The notes beneath the pieces were generated by a model. That model saw only the letters and a program-made list of their open reading frames with translations. It was not told where the DNA came from and searched no databases. This document shows, piece after piece, positions 45,822-54,401 of a stretch of 64,000 bases of DNA. The DNA is from an uncultured bacterium (GTDB taxonomy: Bacteria > Verrucomicrobiota > Kiritimatiellia > PWTM01): positions 92,107 to 156,106 of the forward strand of contig CALLFZ010000004.1 in assembly GCA_938010045.1 (NCBI GenBank), given 5' to 3'. Numbering within the stretch: position 1 is the first letter of the stretch; every line of letters begins with the position of its first letter. The position numbers were made by a program, and so were the translations under genes.

Positions 45822-47462
45822 TTAGGGGCGGCCCGCCGCGGCGAATTCCTCCTCGCTCAGAACGCCGTCGTTGTTCGTATCAAACCGGCCGAATCGGCGC
45901 TGGCCTTCCGCAGGGTCGGGAAACCGGTCGAGAAACTCCTCCAGCGTCATTCGACCGTCGCCATCGCGATCCTTTTTGCGGAAGATTTCGCGTCGTTCGA
46001 CCATCTTCGCCGAATCGGTGGCCAGGGCGGACTCGAAGGGTGTGCGCATCGCGGCGACCCGCCGGCGTGTTTCGCTGGGAGGCAGCGACTCGACCCAGGC
46101 GCGCAGCCGGGCCAGCAGATTGCTCACGATGATCGGTTCGGCGGCGGCGAGATTTCGGGTTTCGCCGGGATCATCGGGGATACGGTACAGTTCGACACCG
46201 GAACCGTCGTGGTGCGCGAACAGCTTCCAGGAGCCGGACCGGATGGCGAGCGGCGGCGGGAGGTAGTCCTTTTCGCCAGCCACGCGGAACAACCACTCCC
46301 AGTGCAAATCGGTGCGGCGCGGCCGGACGGCGCCCTGCCAGATGTCGCTGACGTCCTCGCCGTTACCCCTTTGATCGGCGGGGATCTCGACGCCCGCCAG
46401 CCGGCAGATGGTCGGTAGCCAGTCGAGCCCGCTGAGCACGCATTCGCGGTCCACACGGCCGGCCGGAACGCGGCCGGGCCAGCGCAGGAGGCCGAGGGTC
46501 CGGATGCCACCCTCGTAGGCGCTGCGCTTTCGAGCACGCAGAGGACCCGTCGAACCGACACCGGCGTTCGAGGCGTTCGAGACGTGGTAGTCCTCGGGGC
46601 CGTTGTCGCTGCTGAAGAAGAATACTGTGTTCGAGGAAAGCCCCAGTTCGTCCATGGCGTCGAGCAGGCGGCCGAGCTGTGCGTCAAGATCGGTGATGGA
46701 GGCCGCATAGATGCGCATCTGGTTGGTGAGATCGGTCGCGGCCGCAAGGTACCGCTGCATCCACGGCCCAAACGCTGAGTGGTCCGCGACGGGAAGCAGG
46801 TTCGAGTCGACGGCGAGCTGCTCCGGTGTGGGATGCAGCGGCGCGTGGGGCAGCAGCGTCCACGCCTGCACATAGAATGAACGATCGCGGTGCGTGCGCA
46901 GGAAAGCGATCGTGTCATCCACAATCATCGCGGTGGATTTCGCGCGAAAAAACGGATCCCGCTGCGCTGTTTCACCGCCGAGTTGCGGACCCTGGCCGTT
47001 CACGACGCGGCACACGTCGAAGCCGTACGCCGATGGCTCCGGCGCCCCGGACCCACGGCCCAGGTGCCACTTCCCGAAGTGGGCAGTTACGTATCCGGCG
47101 TCGCGCAGCAGACGCGCAACGCTCGGCGCGTTCGTGTCGAGCCAGTGTGGCATGTGCCGCTGTGTGTTCGATTCGCGATCCGAGAGATGGCCGTGGATGT
47201 GGTAGCGCGCCGGCTCGCGGCCCGTGAGGATCGCGGCTCGGCTGGGCGAACAGACGGTTGCGGCGACGTAAAACTGCTGAAACCACGTGCCTTCGCGCAC
47301 GAGCCGGTCAAGTGCCGGCGTCTTGAGATAGGGGTGGCCGGCGAAGGCGGCGTCCGCCCAGCCCTGATCATCGGTGAGCAACAACACGAAATTTGGGCGT
47401 TCGGCCACGCCAGTGGCCACCGTCATGGAAAGAACAAGCATCACGCTACCGACAGTCCGCAT
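45822..47462 (-). CDS. Secreted sulfatase with C-terminal EF-hands
   Basis: 546 residues. Signal peptide (SVMLVLSMTVATGVA), then an S1 sulfatase domain: RPNFVLLLTDDQG (metal site), VCSPSRAAILTG with the formylglycine Cys71, HFGKWHLG, FSSDNGPEDYH. Residues ~495-546 hold two EF-hand loops (DRDGDGRMTLEEF; DTNNDGVLSEEEF), so calcium may stabilise or anchor the enzyme. Hydrolyses sulfate esters, probably on polysaccharide outside the cytoplasm, once the Cys is matured by a formylglycine-generating enzyme not seen here. ATG 47462 has AAGGAG 7 nt upstream. Confidence 0.9.
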   Translation of the reverse strand: MRTVGSVMLVLSMTVATGVAERPNFVLLLTDDQGWADAAFAGHPYLKTPALDRLVREGTWFQQFYVAATVCSPSRAAILTGREPARYHIHGHLSDRESNTQRHMPHWLDTNAPSVARLLRDAGYVTAHFGKWHLGRGSGAPEPSAYGFDVCRVVNGQGPQLGGETAQRDPFFRAKSTAMIVDDTIAFLRTHRDRSFYVQAWTLLPHAPLHPTPEQLAVDSNLLPVADHSAFGPWMQRYLAAATDLTNQMRIYAASITDLDAQLGRLLDAMDELGLSSNTVFFFSSDNGPEDYHVSNASNAGVGSTGPLRARKRSAYEGGIRTLGLLRWPGRVPAGRVDRECVLSGLDWLPTICRLAGVEIPADQRGNGEDVSDIWQGAVRPRRTDLHWEWLFRVAGEKDYLPPPLAIRSGSWKLFAHHDGSGVELYRIPDDPGETRNLAAAEPIIVSNLLARLRAWVESLPPSETRRRVAAMRTPFESALATDSAKMVERREIFRKKDRDGDGRMTLEEFLDRFPDPAEGQRRFGRFDTNNDGVLSEEEFAAAGRP

Positions 47463-47840
47463 CGCGGTCTCCTTCGATCCGGGCCGACGGCCACCGATGA
47501 TGATACGGCAAAGGCCGACTCCGCCCAAACTCACGCCACGACGGTGCCGGCAGGCAACCCGGCCACCGGATGCCCCAAAGACAGGCGTGCGTGAACCCAC
47601 GCCTCTCGAGGGTTGGGTGAGCGGTGCGGTTGAGTTGATGCGCGGCGGCATGCCGACCCATTCTAAATATTAAGATGCGACATCCACTAACGTACTGGTG
47701 ATGAAATCAATGGATCGGAGCGAGTGTCGGTTCATCCGGCGATCGCATTCATGGTCGCCATTGTCGGGCGTGCCCGGCTCGGGTAGAATCGGATCGGTGA
47801 GGGCCGCTCGCCACTCGCGGGCGGCGAAACGCGGTTTCGC
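47463..47840. other. Divergent intergenic region
   Basis: 378 bp between the EF-hand sulfatase (minus) and the MEMO-AMMECR1 gene (plus). The AT-rich part near 47660-47720 (TTCTAAATATTAAGAT) is the most likely promoter area, but no clear -35/-10 pair was found on either strand. Confidence 0.4.
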
Positions 47841-49451
47841 ATGCGACGGGCACTGTCCAGATGGTGGGTGGCCGCACTGGCTGGCAGCCTGGCCGTGGCC
47901 CGGCCGCCGGGAGATATTCCGATGAGCACGAACGCTGCGCCGTTCACCTATACCTCCACGCTGGCCGGCTCTTGGTATACGGCCGACGAGCGGGAGCTCG
48001 CGCGCGAGCTCCGCGCGCGCCGCGAGGCGACCGGCCGCCCGCCGGATGACCTCGTCTCCGCCTTGATCCTGCCCCACGCCGGTTATCAGTACTCGGGCGC
48101 CGTCGCTGCGCACGGCGCGGCGGTGATCGCGGGCCGGCGTTTCTCGCGCGTGATCGTGATGGGGCCAACCCACCGCGTGCCGATGCGCAACGCGGTTGCC
48201 GTGCCCGAGGCCGACGCCTATGCGACCGTGCTGGGCTCGATCCCTATGGACACGGATTTCGTCGGCCGGCTGCGCCGCTACCCTCTCTTCCGCCCCGTGC
48301 GCGGCGCCATGCCCGGCGAGCACAGCATCGAGATCGAGTTTCCGCTGCTGCAGGAAGCGCTCGGCGAGTTCCGGCTTGTGCCGCTCGTCGTCGGGCAGCT
48401 CGACGACGCCGCCGTGACCGAGGCGGCCGCCTGCCTGCGTGCCGAAATCGACTCGAACACCCTCGTTGTCGCCAGCACGGATTTCACGCACTACGGCCCG
48501 CGCTTCGATTACGTGCCATTCACCGGCGCGATCGAATCGAACCTGCGCGAACTCGACCTCGGCGCGTTCGAATTCGTGCGGCGGCGCGATGCGGTGGGGT
48601 TCCGCCGCTACATTGACCGCACCGGCGCGACCATCTGCGGACGCGACCCGGTCGCCGTGTTGCTCGCGATGCTGCCGGAGGATGCCGAAGTCGTGAACCT
48701 CGCCTACGACACCTCGGGGCGGATCACGGGCGACTGGGTGAACTCGGTGAGCTACCTCAGCGCGGCAGTACGGTGCCGCTGGACGCCGAAGCCGCTCGAC
48801 CGGCCCGCGGAAGCGGCGCCTCCGCCGACCGCGGAGGAGGAAGGACCGCTGCCGATTCCCAAGGCCGACCGCGCAGCGCTGCTGTCGCTGGCGCGTTCCA
48901 CCATCCGATTTTTCTTTGCGCACCGCCGCAAACCGACGCCCGCAGACGTCGGGCTGCAGATCACACCGGCGATGCGTCAGGTGGCCGGCGCGTTCGTAAC
49001 GCTCCACAAGCACGGCGAGCTGCGCGGGTGCATCGGTGAGATTCTACCGACCCGTGCGCTCTACGCGGCGGTGATGGACCAGGCCTTGAACGCCGCGTTC
49101 CGCGATCCGCGCTTTCCGCCGCTGCAGGAGTTCGAACTGCCCGTGTGCCAGATCGAAATCTCGGCGCTCGCGGAGCCCCGCCCCATTGCCTCGTGGTCGG
49201 ACATTGTGCTCGGACGCCACGGCATCATCCTGCGCAAGCAGGGACATACGGCGCTCTTCCTGCCCCAGGTGGCACCCGAACAGGGCTGGGACCTACCGAC
49301 CACGCTGCGGCACCTCGCGCTGAAAGCCGGGTTGGGGCCTGACGACTGGCGCACCGGCGCGGAGTTCGAAGTCTTCGAGGCGGTCGTCTTCGGCGAAGAG
49401 GACGGTTCAGCCACCGCGACCACGCGCCGCGATCGGTTGGCCGATCGGTAG
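47841..49451 (+). CDS. MEMO-AMMECR1 fusion (AmmeMemoRadiSam proteins B and A)
   Basis: 536 residues. N-terminal MEMO domain with the three metal-site residues seen in human MEMO1: ALILPHAGYQYSG (His), VIVMGPTHRVPM (His) and TICGRDPVAVLLAML (Cys). The C-terminal AMMECR1 domain follows after ~350 (GAFVTLHKHGELRGCIGEI, DPRFPPLQEFELPVCQIEISAL). In bacteria these occur with a radical SAM protein as the AmmeMemoRadiSam system of unknown function; that partner is not in this window. ATG 47841 gives a signal-like start (WWVAALAGSLAVA) with no ribosome site. ATG 47922 has GGGAG upstream and removes it. Confidence 0.85.
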   Translation: MRRALSRWWVAALAGSLAVARPPGDIPMSTNAAPFTYTSTLAGSWYTADERELARELRARREATGRPPDDLVSALILPHAGYQYSGAVAAHGAAVIAGRRFSRVIVMGPTHRVPMRNAVAVPEADAYATVLGSIPMDTDFVGRLRRYPLFRPVRGAMPGEHSIEIEFPLLQEALGEFRLVPLVVGQLDDAAVTEAAACLRAEIDSNTLVVASTDFTHYGPRFDYVPFTGAIESNLRELDLGAFEFVRRRDAVGFRRYIDRTGATICGRDPVAVLLAMLPEDAEVVNLAYDTSGRITGDWVNSVSYLSAAVRCRWTPKPLDRPAEAAPPPTAEEEGPLPIPKADRAALLSLARSTIRFFFAHRRKPTPADVGLQITPAMRQVAGAFVTLHKHGELRGCIGEILPTRALYAAVMDQALNAAFRDPRFPPLQEFELPVCQIEISALAEPRPIASWSDIVLGRHGIILRKQGHTALFLPQVAPEQGWDLPTTLRHLALKAGLGPDDWRTGAEFEVFEAVVFGEEDGSATATTRRDRLADR

Positions 49452-49778
49452 CGCGGCCATCCGCCGCAAGGGGCCTCGTCGCGAGGCGGGACGGATGCGC
49501 GTTGAGACGGAACGTGGATGAGGGACCGCGCTGCCGTTCCCCGCCACCAGGTCGTTGGAGGCGCGCCGACCGCGCGCCCGAGCGATCCGACCCGAGCGAT
49601 CCGAATCGTCGCGGCGTTCGATGCACCGACGGTGACCGTGATTGGTGCCATCGATCACGACCGACCCCGCCGTGCGGACCGTGTCCGCGCGGCCAGTCCT
49701 CCACTCCGCCGAGACGATGCGCGATTGCCCCTGACCGTGGTCGGCAGTACTGTGGAGGGTCAAGGAGGCCTGATCCAT
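49452..49778. other. Intergenic region upstream of two sulfatases
   Basis: 327 bp with no gene. It ends in CAAGGAGG 10 nt before the sulfatase ATG. TCCGACCCGAGCGATCCGA near 49587 is a short direct repeat of CGAGCGATCCGA. No terminator or promoter identified. Confidence 0.4.
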
Positions 49779-51404
49779 ATGCGTTCTTTCGGACCGAGGT
49801 GGTGGAAGGTGGCGGGGGCGGGCGTGGCCGTGCTCGCGAGCCTGGCGAACGCCGGCCTGCGGCCGAATTTCGTTGTGATCCTTGCCGATGACATGGGCTT
49901 TTCCGACCTCGGCTGTTATGGCGGTGAGATTGAAACGCCTCGGCTCGATGCGCTGGCGGCCCGGGGCGTGCGGTTCTCCCGGCACTACAACACGGCGCGG
50001 TGTTGCCCCACCCGCGCCTCGATCCTGACTGGCCTCTATCCGCATCGTGCGGGCGTCGGCCACATGATGCGTGACGACGGCCTGCCCGGCTACCGCGGTC
50101 GTCTGAATGAGGAGGCCGTGACGGTCGCCGAGGCCTTGGCCGCCGCCGGCTACGTCACGGCCATGTCCGGGAAGTGGCACCTGGGCCAGGCGCACGGTGT
50201 GACGCCCTGGACGCGCGGTTTTCAGCGGAGCCTGAATGCCGCGGCGGGCGGGTTCTACTTCCCCGACTCCCCGCGTGCCCAGTTGTTTCTCAACGGCGAC
50301 GCGATAGCGCCCGATGATCCGAGGCTGCCGCGAAGCTGGTACGCGACGGACCTGTGGACAGACGTTGCCATCCGATTCGTCGAAGAGGCGGTGCAGCAGC
50401 GCCGGCCGTTCTTCCTCTACCTCGCCTACAATGCCCCGCATTTTCCGCTTCAGGCGCCCTCGAATGCGATCGCGCGGTTTCGCGGCCGGTATCTCGAGGG
50501 CTGGGATGCACTTCGCGAGCGCCGCCTGGCACGGCAACGCGAGCTTGGCCTGTGGGCAACACCCCCCGCGCTGTCTCCGCGACCTTCGTCGGTGCGGCCC
50601 TGGGCCGAGCTCGAGCCGGCCGAGCGCGACCGCTTCGACCACCTGATGGCGACCTATGCGGCCTGCGTACACCTCATGGACGCGGCGATCGGACGGCTCG
50701 TCGATCGGCTCGCACAGCTGGGCGTTTTGGACAACACCGCGCTGTTCTTTCTCAGCGACAATGGCGGCAACGCGGAGTCCGGTCCGAACGGCCGCAGCGA
50801 GGGCGATCCGACCACCGCGCGTTCCAACTGGTTCTGCGGTGAGAGTTGGGCGCTGCTCCAGAACACGCCGTTCCGCCGATACAAGCACTACGTCCATGAA
50901 GGCGGCATCGCGACGCCGTTGATCGTCCACTGGCCCGCGGGCATCCGCGAACCGGGCCGGTGGGTGCGGGCACCTTCCCATGTTGTGGACATCCCGGTGA
51001 CCGTGCTCGACCTCGCCGGCGTTTCGTGGCCGCGCGAACACGCCGGCCGCCCAACACCGACGGTGGATGGAGTCAGCCTGCGGCCATTCCTCGAGGATCC
51101 GGCCGTCACACCGCCGCCCCGTCGGCTGTTCTGGGAACACGAGGGCCACGCCGGGGTGCTCGACGGCGCGCTCAAACTCGTGCGCCTCGGCCGGGCGGGC
51201 GCATGGGAACTGTACGACACGGTGGCGGATCCGACCGAAACGCTGAACCTCGCCTCCGAGCGGCCCAATGAGGTGCGCCGCCTGTCGGCGATCTGGGAGG
51301 ATTGGGCCCGGCGCAGCCACGCCCTGCCCGCGCCGGCTGAGAAGGAAGCTCGCCGTCCAGCGGCCCGCCCCCGCGCAAAGCGGGCTGGAGGAGACCGACC
51401 TTGA
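49779..51404 (+). CDS. Secreted sulfatase
   Basis: 541 residues. Signal peptide (VAGAGVAVLASLANA), then S1 sulfatase motifs: RPNFVVILADDMGFSDLG, ARCCPTRASILTG with formylglycine Cys75, SGKWHLGQ, FFLSDNGGNAESG. A long insert (~240-280) and a basic Ala/Arg-rich tail follow. It resembles the sulfatase part of the fusion at 54402 (shared CCPTRA, HFPLQA/HWPLQA and YKHYVHEGG/YKHYLHEGG), so the two are paralogues. ATG 49779 has GGAGG 10 nt upstream. TTGA overlap with the next sulfatase. Confidence 0.92.
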   Translation: MRSFGPRWWKVAGAGVAVLASLANAGLRPNFVVILADDMGFSDLGCYGGEIETPRLDALAARGVRFSRHYNTARCCPTRASILTGLYPHRAGVGHMMRDDGLPGYRGRLNEEAVTVAEALAAAGYVTAMSGKWHLGQAHGVTPWTRGFQRSLNAAAGGFYFPDSPRAQLFLNGDAIAPDDPRLPRSWYATDLWTDVAIRFVEEAVQQRRPFFLYLAYNAPHFPLQAPSNAIARFRGRYLEGWDALRERRLARQRELGLWATPPALSPRPSSVRPWAELEPAERDRFDHLMATYAACVHLMDAAIGRLVDRLAQLGVLDNTALFFLSDNGGNAESGPNGRSEGDPTTARSNWFCGESWALLQNTPFRRYKHYVHEGGIATPLIVHWPAGIREPGRWVRAPSHVVDIPVTVLDLAGVSWPREHAGRPTPTVDGVSLRPFLEDPAVTPPPRRLFWEHEGHAGVLDGALKLVRLGRAGAWELYDTVADPTETLNLASERPNEVRRLSAIWEDWARRSHALPAPAEKEARRPAARPRAKRAGGDRP

Positions 51405-52846
51405 GCACGCGCCGGCGATCACCTCGTCCCTTCATGGTGATCATCGCGCTGGCCGCAGGCGTCCTCTCGGCCGCCCCCACGCGACCTGAGCGCCCAAACA
51501 TTGTTCTTGTGCTCGCGGACGATCTTGGCTGGGGCGATCTCTCCTGTTTCGGTGATCCCGGGATTCCAACGCCAAATCTCGACCGGCTCGCGGCCGAGGG
51601 TCTTCGGTTCCGCCAGTTTTATGTGAATTCGCCCGTCTGCTCGCCCACGCGCGTCGCGATCCTGACCGGGCAGTATCCGCAGCGCTGGCGAATCACGTCG
51701 TACCTTGCCGCCCGCGCCGAAAACTCGGCTCGCGGCATGGCGGACTGGCTGGACCCGTCGGCCCCGTCGTTGGCGCGAATGTTCCAGGCCGCGGGCTACG
51801 CGACCGGCCACTTCGGTAAATGGCATCTCGGCGGCCAGCGCGACGTCGGCGACGCGCCGCTCATCACCGCGTATGGTATTGACGAGTCGCTCACGAACTT
51901 CGAGGGGCTCGGTCCGAGGCTACTCGGCCTGTGCACCGCATTCGACGGCCGCCCGCCGCGTCGCCACGCGCTGGGCAGCGACCGGCTCGGCCGCGGCCCT
52001 GTGGTCTGGTACGACCGCTCGTTGCTGACGGCCGGCTATGTCGGCGGCGCGCTTGCATTCATCGAGCGCGCTGTTGCCGATCAACGCCCTTTCTTTGTGC
52101 AGGTCTGGCCCGACGATCCCCACGGTCCCTGGTATCCACCCCGCGACCGTCGCGGCGACGGTTCGAAACGCGCGCTCTACCGCGGCGTGGTGGAGACGAT
52201 GGACGAGCAGCTCGGGCCGCTGTTCGAACGGCTGCGCCGCCCCGATCTGCGGGAGCGCACGCTTCTATTGTTCTGTTCCGACAACGGCCCCGAAGAGGGC
52301 GCCGGCACGGCCGGTCCGTTCCGCGGCACGAAAGCGACGTTGTACGAGGGTGGCCTACGCTCGCCGCTCATCGTCTGGGCACCCGGCTTTCTGCCGGCCG
52401 GCGCAACCGGCGGCTGGGACGAGGAGTCCGTGATCTGCACATTCGACCTCGCACCCTCGCTCCTGCGGATCGCGGGCATCCCGACCCCCGACGGCGTTGG
52501 GTTCGACGGAACAGATATCTCCGACGCCCTGCTCGGCCGCCGGCGCATTCCGCGCGCGACGCCGCTCTTCTGGCGCCGTCCGCCCGATCGAAACTTCGTG
52601 GACGGCCGCACCCCACCCGCGCTGCCGGACCTGGCGGTGCGCGAGGGACGATGGAAGCTGCTGTGCGAGTACGACGGTTCCGGCCCCGAGCTCTATGACG
52701 TGCAGCACGATCCCGGAGAGACGACCAACCTTGCGGATCAGCATCCCCAACGGGTTCGGCAGCTCGTCGAGGCCGTGCTCGCCTGGCACGCCTCGATGCC
52801 GCCGGATGCAGGTGCGACATGGACCTCTGCCGCCGTGCGCCCGTGA
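51401..52846 (+). CDS. Secreted sulfatase
   Basis: 481 residues from TTG 51401, overlapping the previous stop (TTGA) with GGAGGAG upstream. Signal segment FMVIIALAAGVLSAA; S1 motifs RPNIVLVLADDLGWGDL, PVCSPTRVAILTG with Cys80, HFGKWHLGG, LFCSDNGPEEG, FRGTKATLYEGGLRSPLIV. Exported after signal cleavage. A different subtype from the previous sulfatase by its loops. Its 3' end overlaps the propeller gene. Confidence 0.92.
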   Translation: MSTRRRSPRPFMVIIALAAGVLSAAPTRPERPNIVLVLADDLGWGDLSCFGDPGIPTPNLDRLAAEGLRFRQFYVNSPVCSPTRVAILTGQYPQRWRITSYLAARAENSARGMADWLDPSAPSLARMFQAAGYATGHFGKWHLGGQRDVGDAPLITAYGIDESLTNFEGLGPRLLGLCTAFDGRPPRRHALGSDRLGRGPVVWYDRSLLTAGYVGGALAFIERAVADQRPFFVQVWPDDPHGPWYPPRDRRGDGSKRALYRGVVETMDEQLGPLFERLRRPDLRERTLLLFCSDNGPEEGAGTAGPFRGTKATLYEGGLRSPLIVWAPGFLPAGATGGWDEESVICTFDLAPSLLRIAGIPTPDGVGFDGTDISDALLGRRRIPRATPLFWRRPPDRNFVDGRTPPALPDLAVREGRWKLLCEYDGSGPELYDVQHDPGETTNLADQHPQRVRQLVEAVLAWHASMPPDAGATWTSAAVRP

Positions 52847-53865
52847 CATCCCGGCCAGCTCGGCGACGGATCGTCACCGTGGCGGTTGCTCTTCTGGCGC
52901 CACGGCTGGCAATCGCCGAGGTGGCCGCGACCCCAGACGAGTCCGTTCGCGCGAATGACTGGATTCCCTGCTGCGCGATTCGAAGGGTGCTGGCGCGTCG
53001 ATCGCCCGCGAATCCCCTCATCACACCCGCTTCCTCGCCGAGCCTCGGACGCAACATCAACGGGCCCTCCGTGATCCGCGCGCCGCGGTGGGTGGACCGT
53101 CCGCTCGGACGCTATTACATGTACTTCGCGCATCACGCCGGCCGATGGATTCGGTTGGCGACGGCGGACGATCTGCACGGCCCGTGGCGGATCCACGAGC
53201 CCGGCACGCTGCACCTCGAGCAGGCCGCTCCACTCCGCGGCCACATCGCTTCGCCCGACGTGCATCTCGACGAGACTTGCCGGCGCATCGTGATGTACGT
53301 CCATGGAGACACGCCGGCGGGCCAGCGCACGGTGCGTGCGTGGTCTGCGGATGGACTCCACTTCACCGTCGAGCCCGTCATTCTCGGCCCGTACTACATG
53401 AAGGTGTTCCGCGGGCGAGACCAATGGTATGCGCTCGCGAAGCTCGACAACACCGGCTGGGGCGGCCTGCTGCGATCTCGAGACGGCCGCACGCCGTTCG
53501 AGCTGCGCGGCCCGTTCATTGAGCGGATGCGGCACGCAGCGGTTCTGCGACACGACAACCGGCTGATCGTGTTCTACTCGCGGGTGGGCGACGCGCCGGA
53601 GTCCATTCTCGCCTGCACGGTGGACCTCCGGGGGGACTGGACGCGGTGGACGCCCTCGGCGCCGATCGAAGTATTGAAGCCTGAGATGCCGTACGAGGGG
53701 ATTGAGCATCCGGTGCGACCCTCCACGCATGGCGCGGCGACGGGGGTGCGCCAGCTTCGGGACCCGGCGGTCTTTGAAGAGGATGGCCGCCTCTATCTCT
53801 TCTACACGGTCGCGGGTGAGTCCGGCATTGCGATGGCCGAGCTGGAACTTGAGCTGGAACCCTGA
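52819..53865 (+). CDS. Exported beta-propeller glycosidase-like protein (GH43/GH32-like fold)
   Basis: 348 residues. Signal segment RRIVTVAVALLAPRLAIA. The repeated motifs are those of five-bladed propeller glycosidases: NINGPSVIRAPRWVDRPLGRYYMYFAHH, SPDVHLDETCRRIVMYVHG, DPAVFEEDGRLYLFYTVAGESGIAMAEL. Catalytic carboxylates cannot be assigned with confidence, so it may be a non-hydrolytic relative. ATG 52819 (AGGTG 5 nt upstream) overlaps the sulfatase by 28 nt; GTG 52843 (GTGA overlap) is an alternative. Third gene of the sulfatase operon. Confidence 0.7.
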   Translation: MDLCRRAPVTSRPARRRIVTVAVALLAPRLAIAEVAATPDESVRANDWIPCCAIRRVLARRSPANPLITPASSPSLGRNINGPSVIRAPRWVDRPLGRYYMYFAHHAGRWIRLATADDLHGPWRIHEPGTLHLEQAAPLRGHIASPDVHLDETCRRIVMYVHGDTPAGQRTVRAWSADGLHFTVEPVILGPYYMKVFRGRDQWYALAKLDNTGWGGLLRSRDGRTPFELRGPFIERMRHAAVLRHDNRLIVFYSRVGDAPESILACTVDLRGDWTRWTPSAPIEVLKPEMPYEGIEHPVRPSTHGAATGVRQLRDPAVFEEDGRLYLFYTVAGESGIAMAELELELEP

Positions 53866-54401
53866 GGGGGGCGAGGACGAACCGGGGAGATTCGTGCGGT
53901 TTTGTACTTCCGCCAAAACGGCCGGCCGCCGCTAGCCCGGCCGGTGGTTCGCGCTCGTTCGGATCGGTTCTTCCACATTCCGCTGCCCCCCTCGAGGCCG
54001 AGAGATCGCCGAACGGGCACCTCGATCACCGGTTCAATCGCCGCGCTCTCGATGATCGCCGACCTGGGCGCTTCGGATCCTCGCGGGTTTGCCGTCACCT
54101 CGCCATCCGGGCTCACCTTTCGATGGCTCCGGCCGAGCGTCACCGTAACCGGCCGGGGCGACAGGGGCGTTGAAGCGCGGCACTGGCGCTTTGCACGCTG
54201 TTGCAAGCGAGCGAGTGCCATCGCATGGGCATGGACCGGCCGCCAGAGAACCGAACGCCCTCTGTCCGTTCGGTCTGAGAAGAGCCGGCCGCAACTCGAG
54301 CCATGACGGCCTCTGGCCAGGCGGTTGTTCAACCGTCCACCGTGCGTGCTCTTGCCGGCAGACAGCTGCCAGACGGCGGCCGGGCGAACGGCCCCGCGGG
54401 A
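53866..54401. other. Convergent intergenic region, 536 bp
   Basis: Between two convergent transcripts. No gene supported on either strand. A short stem GTTTTG/CAAAAC lies at 53899-53919 without a T-tract; it could help end transcription from either side. The rest is featureless. Confidence 0.4.

Noticed and set aside
49407-51422. 671-codon minus-strand frame
   Set aside because: Antisense to the sulfatase at 49779; no motifs.
53802-54332. Minus-strand frame between convergent operons
   Set aside because: Low-complexity Arg/Ser/Pro content and overlap with the propeller gene; no support.
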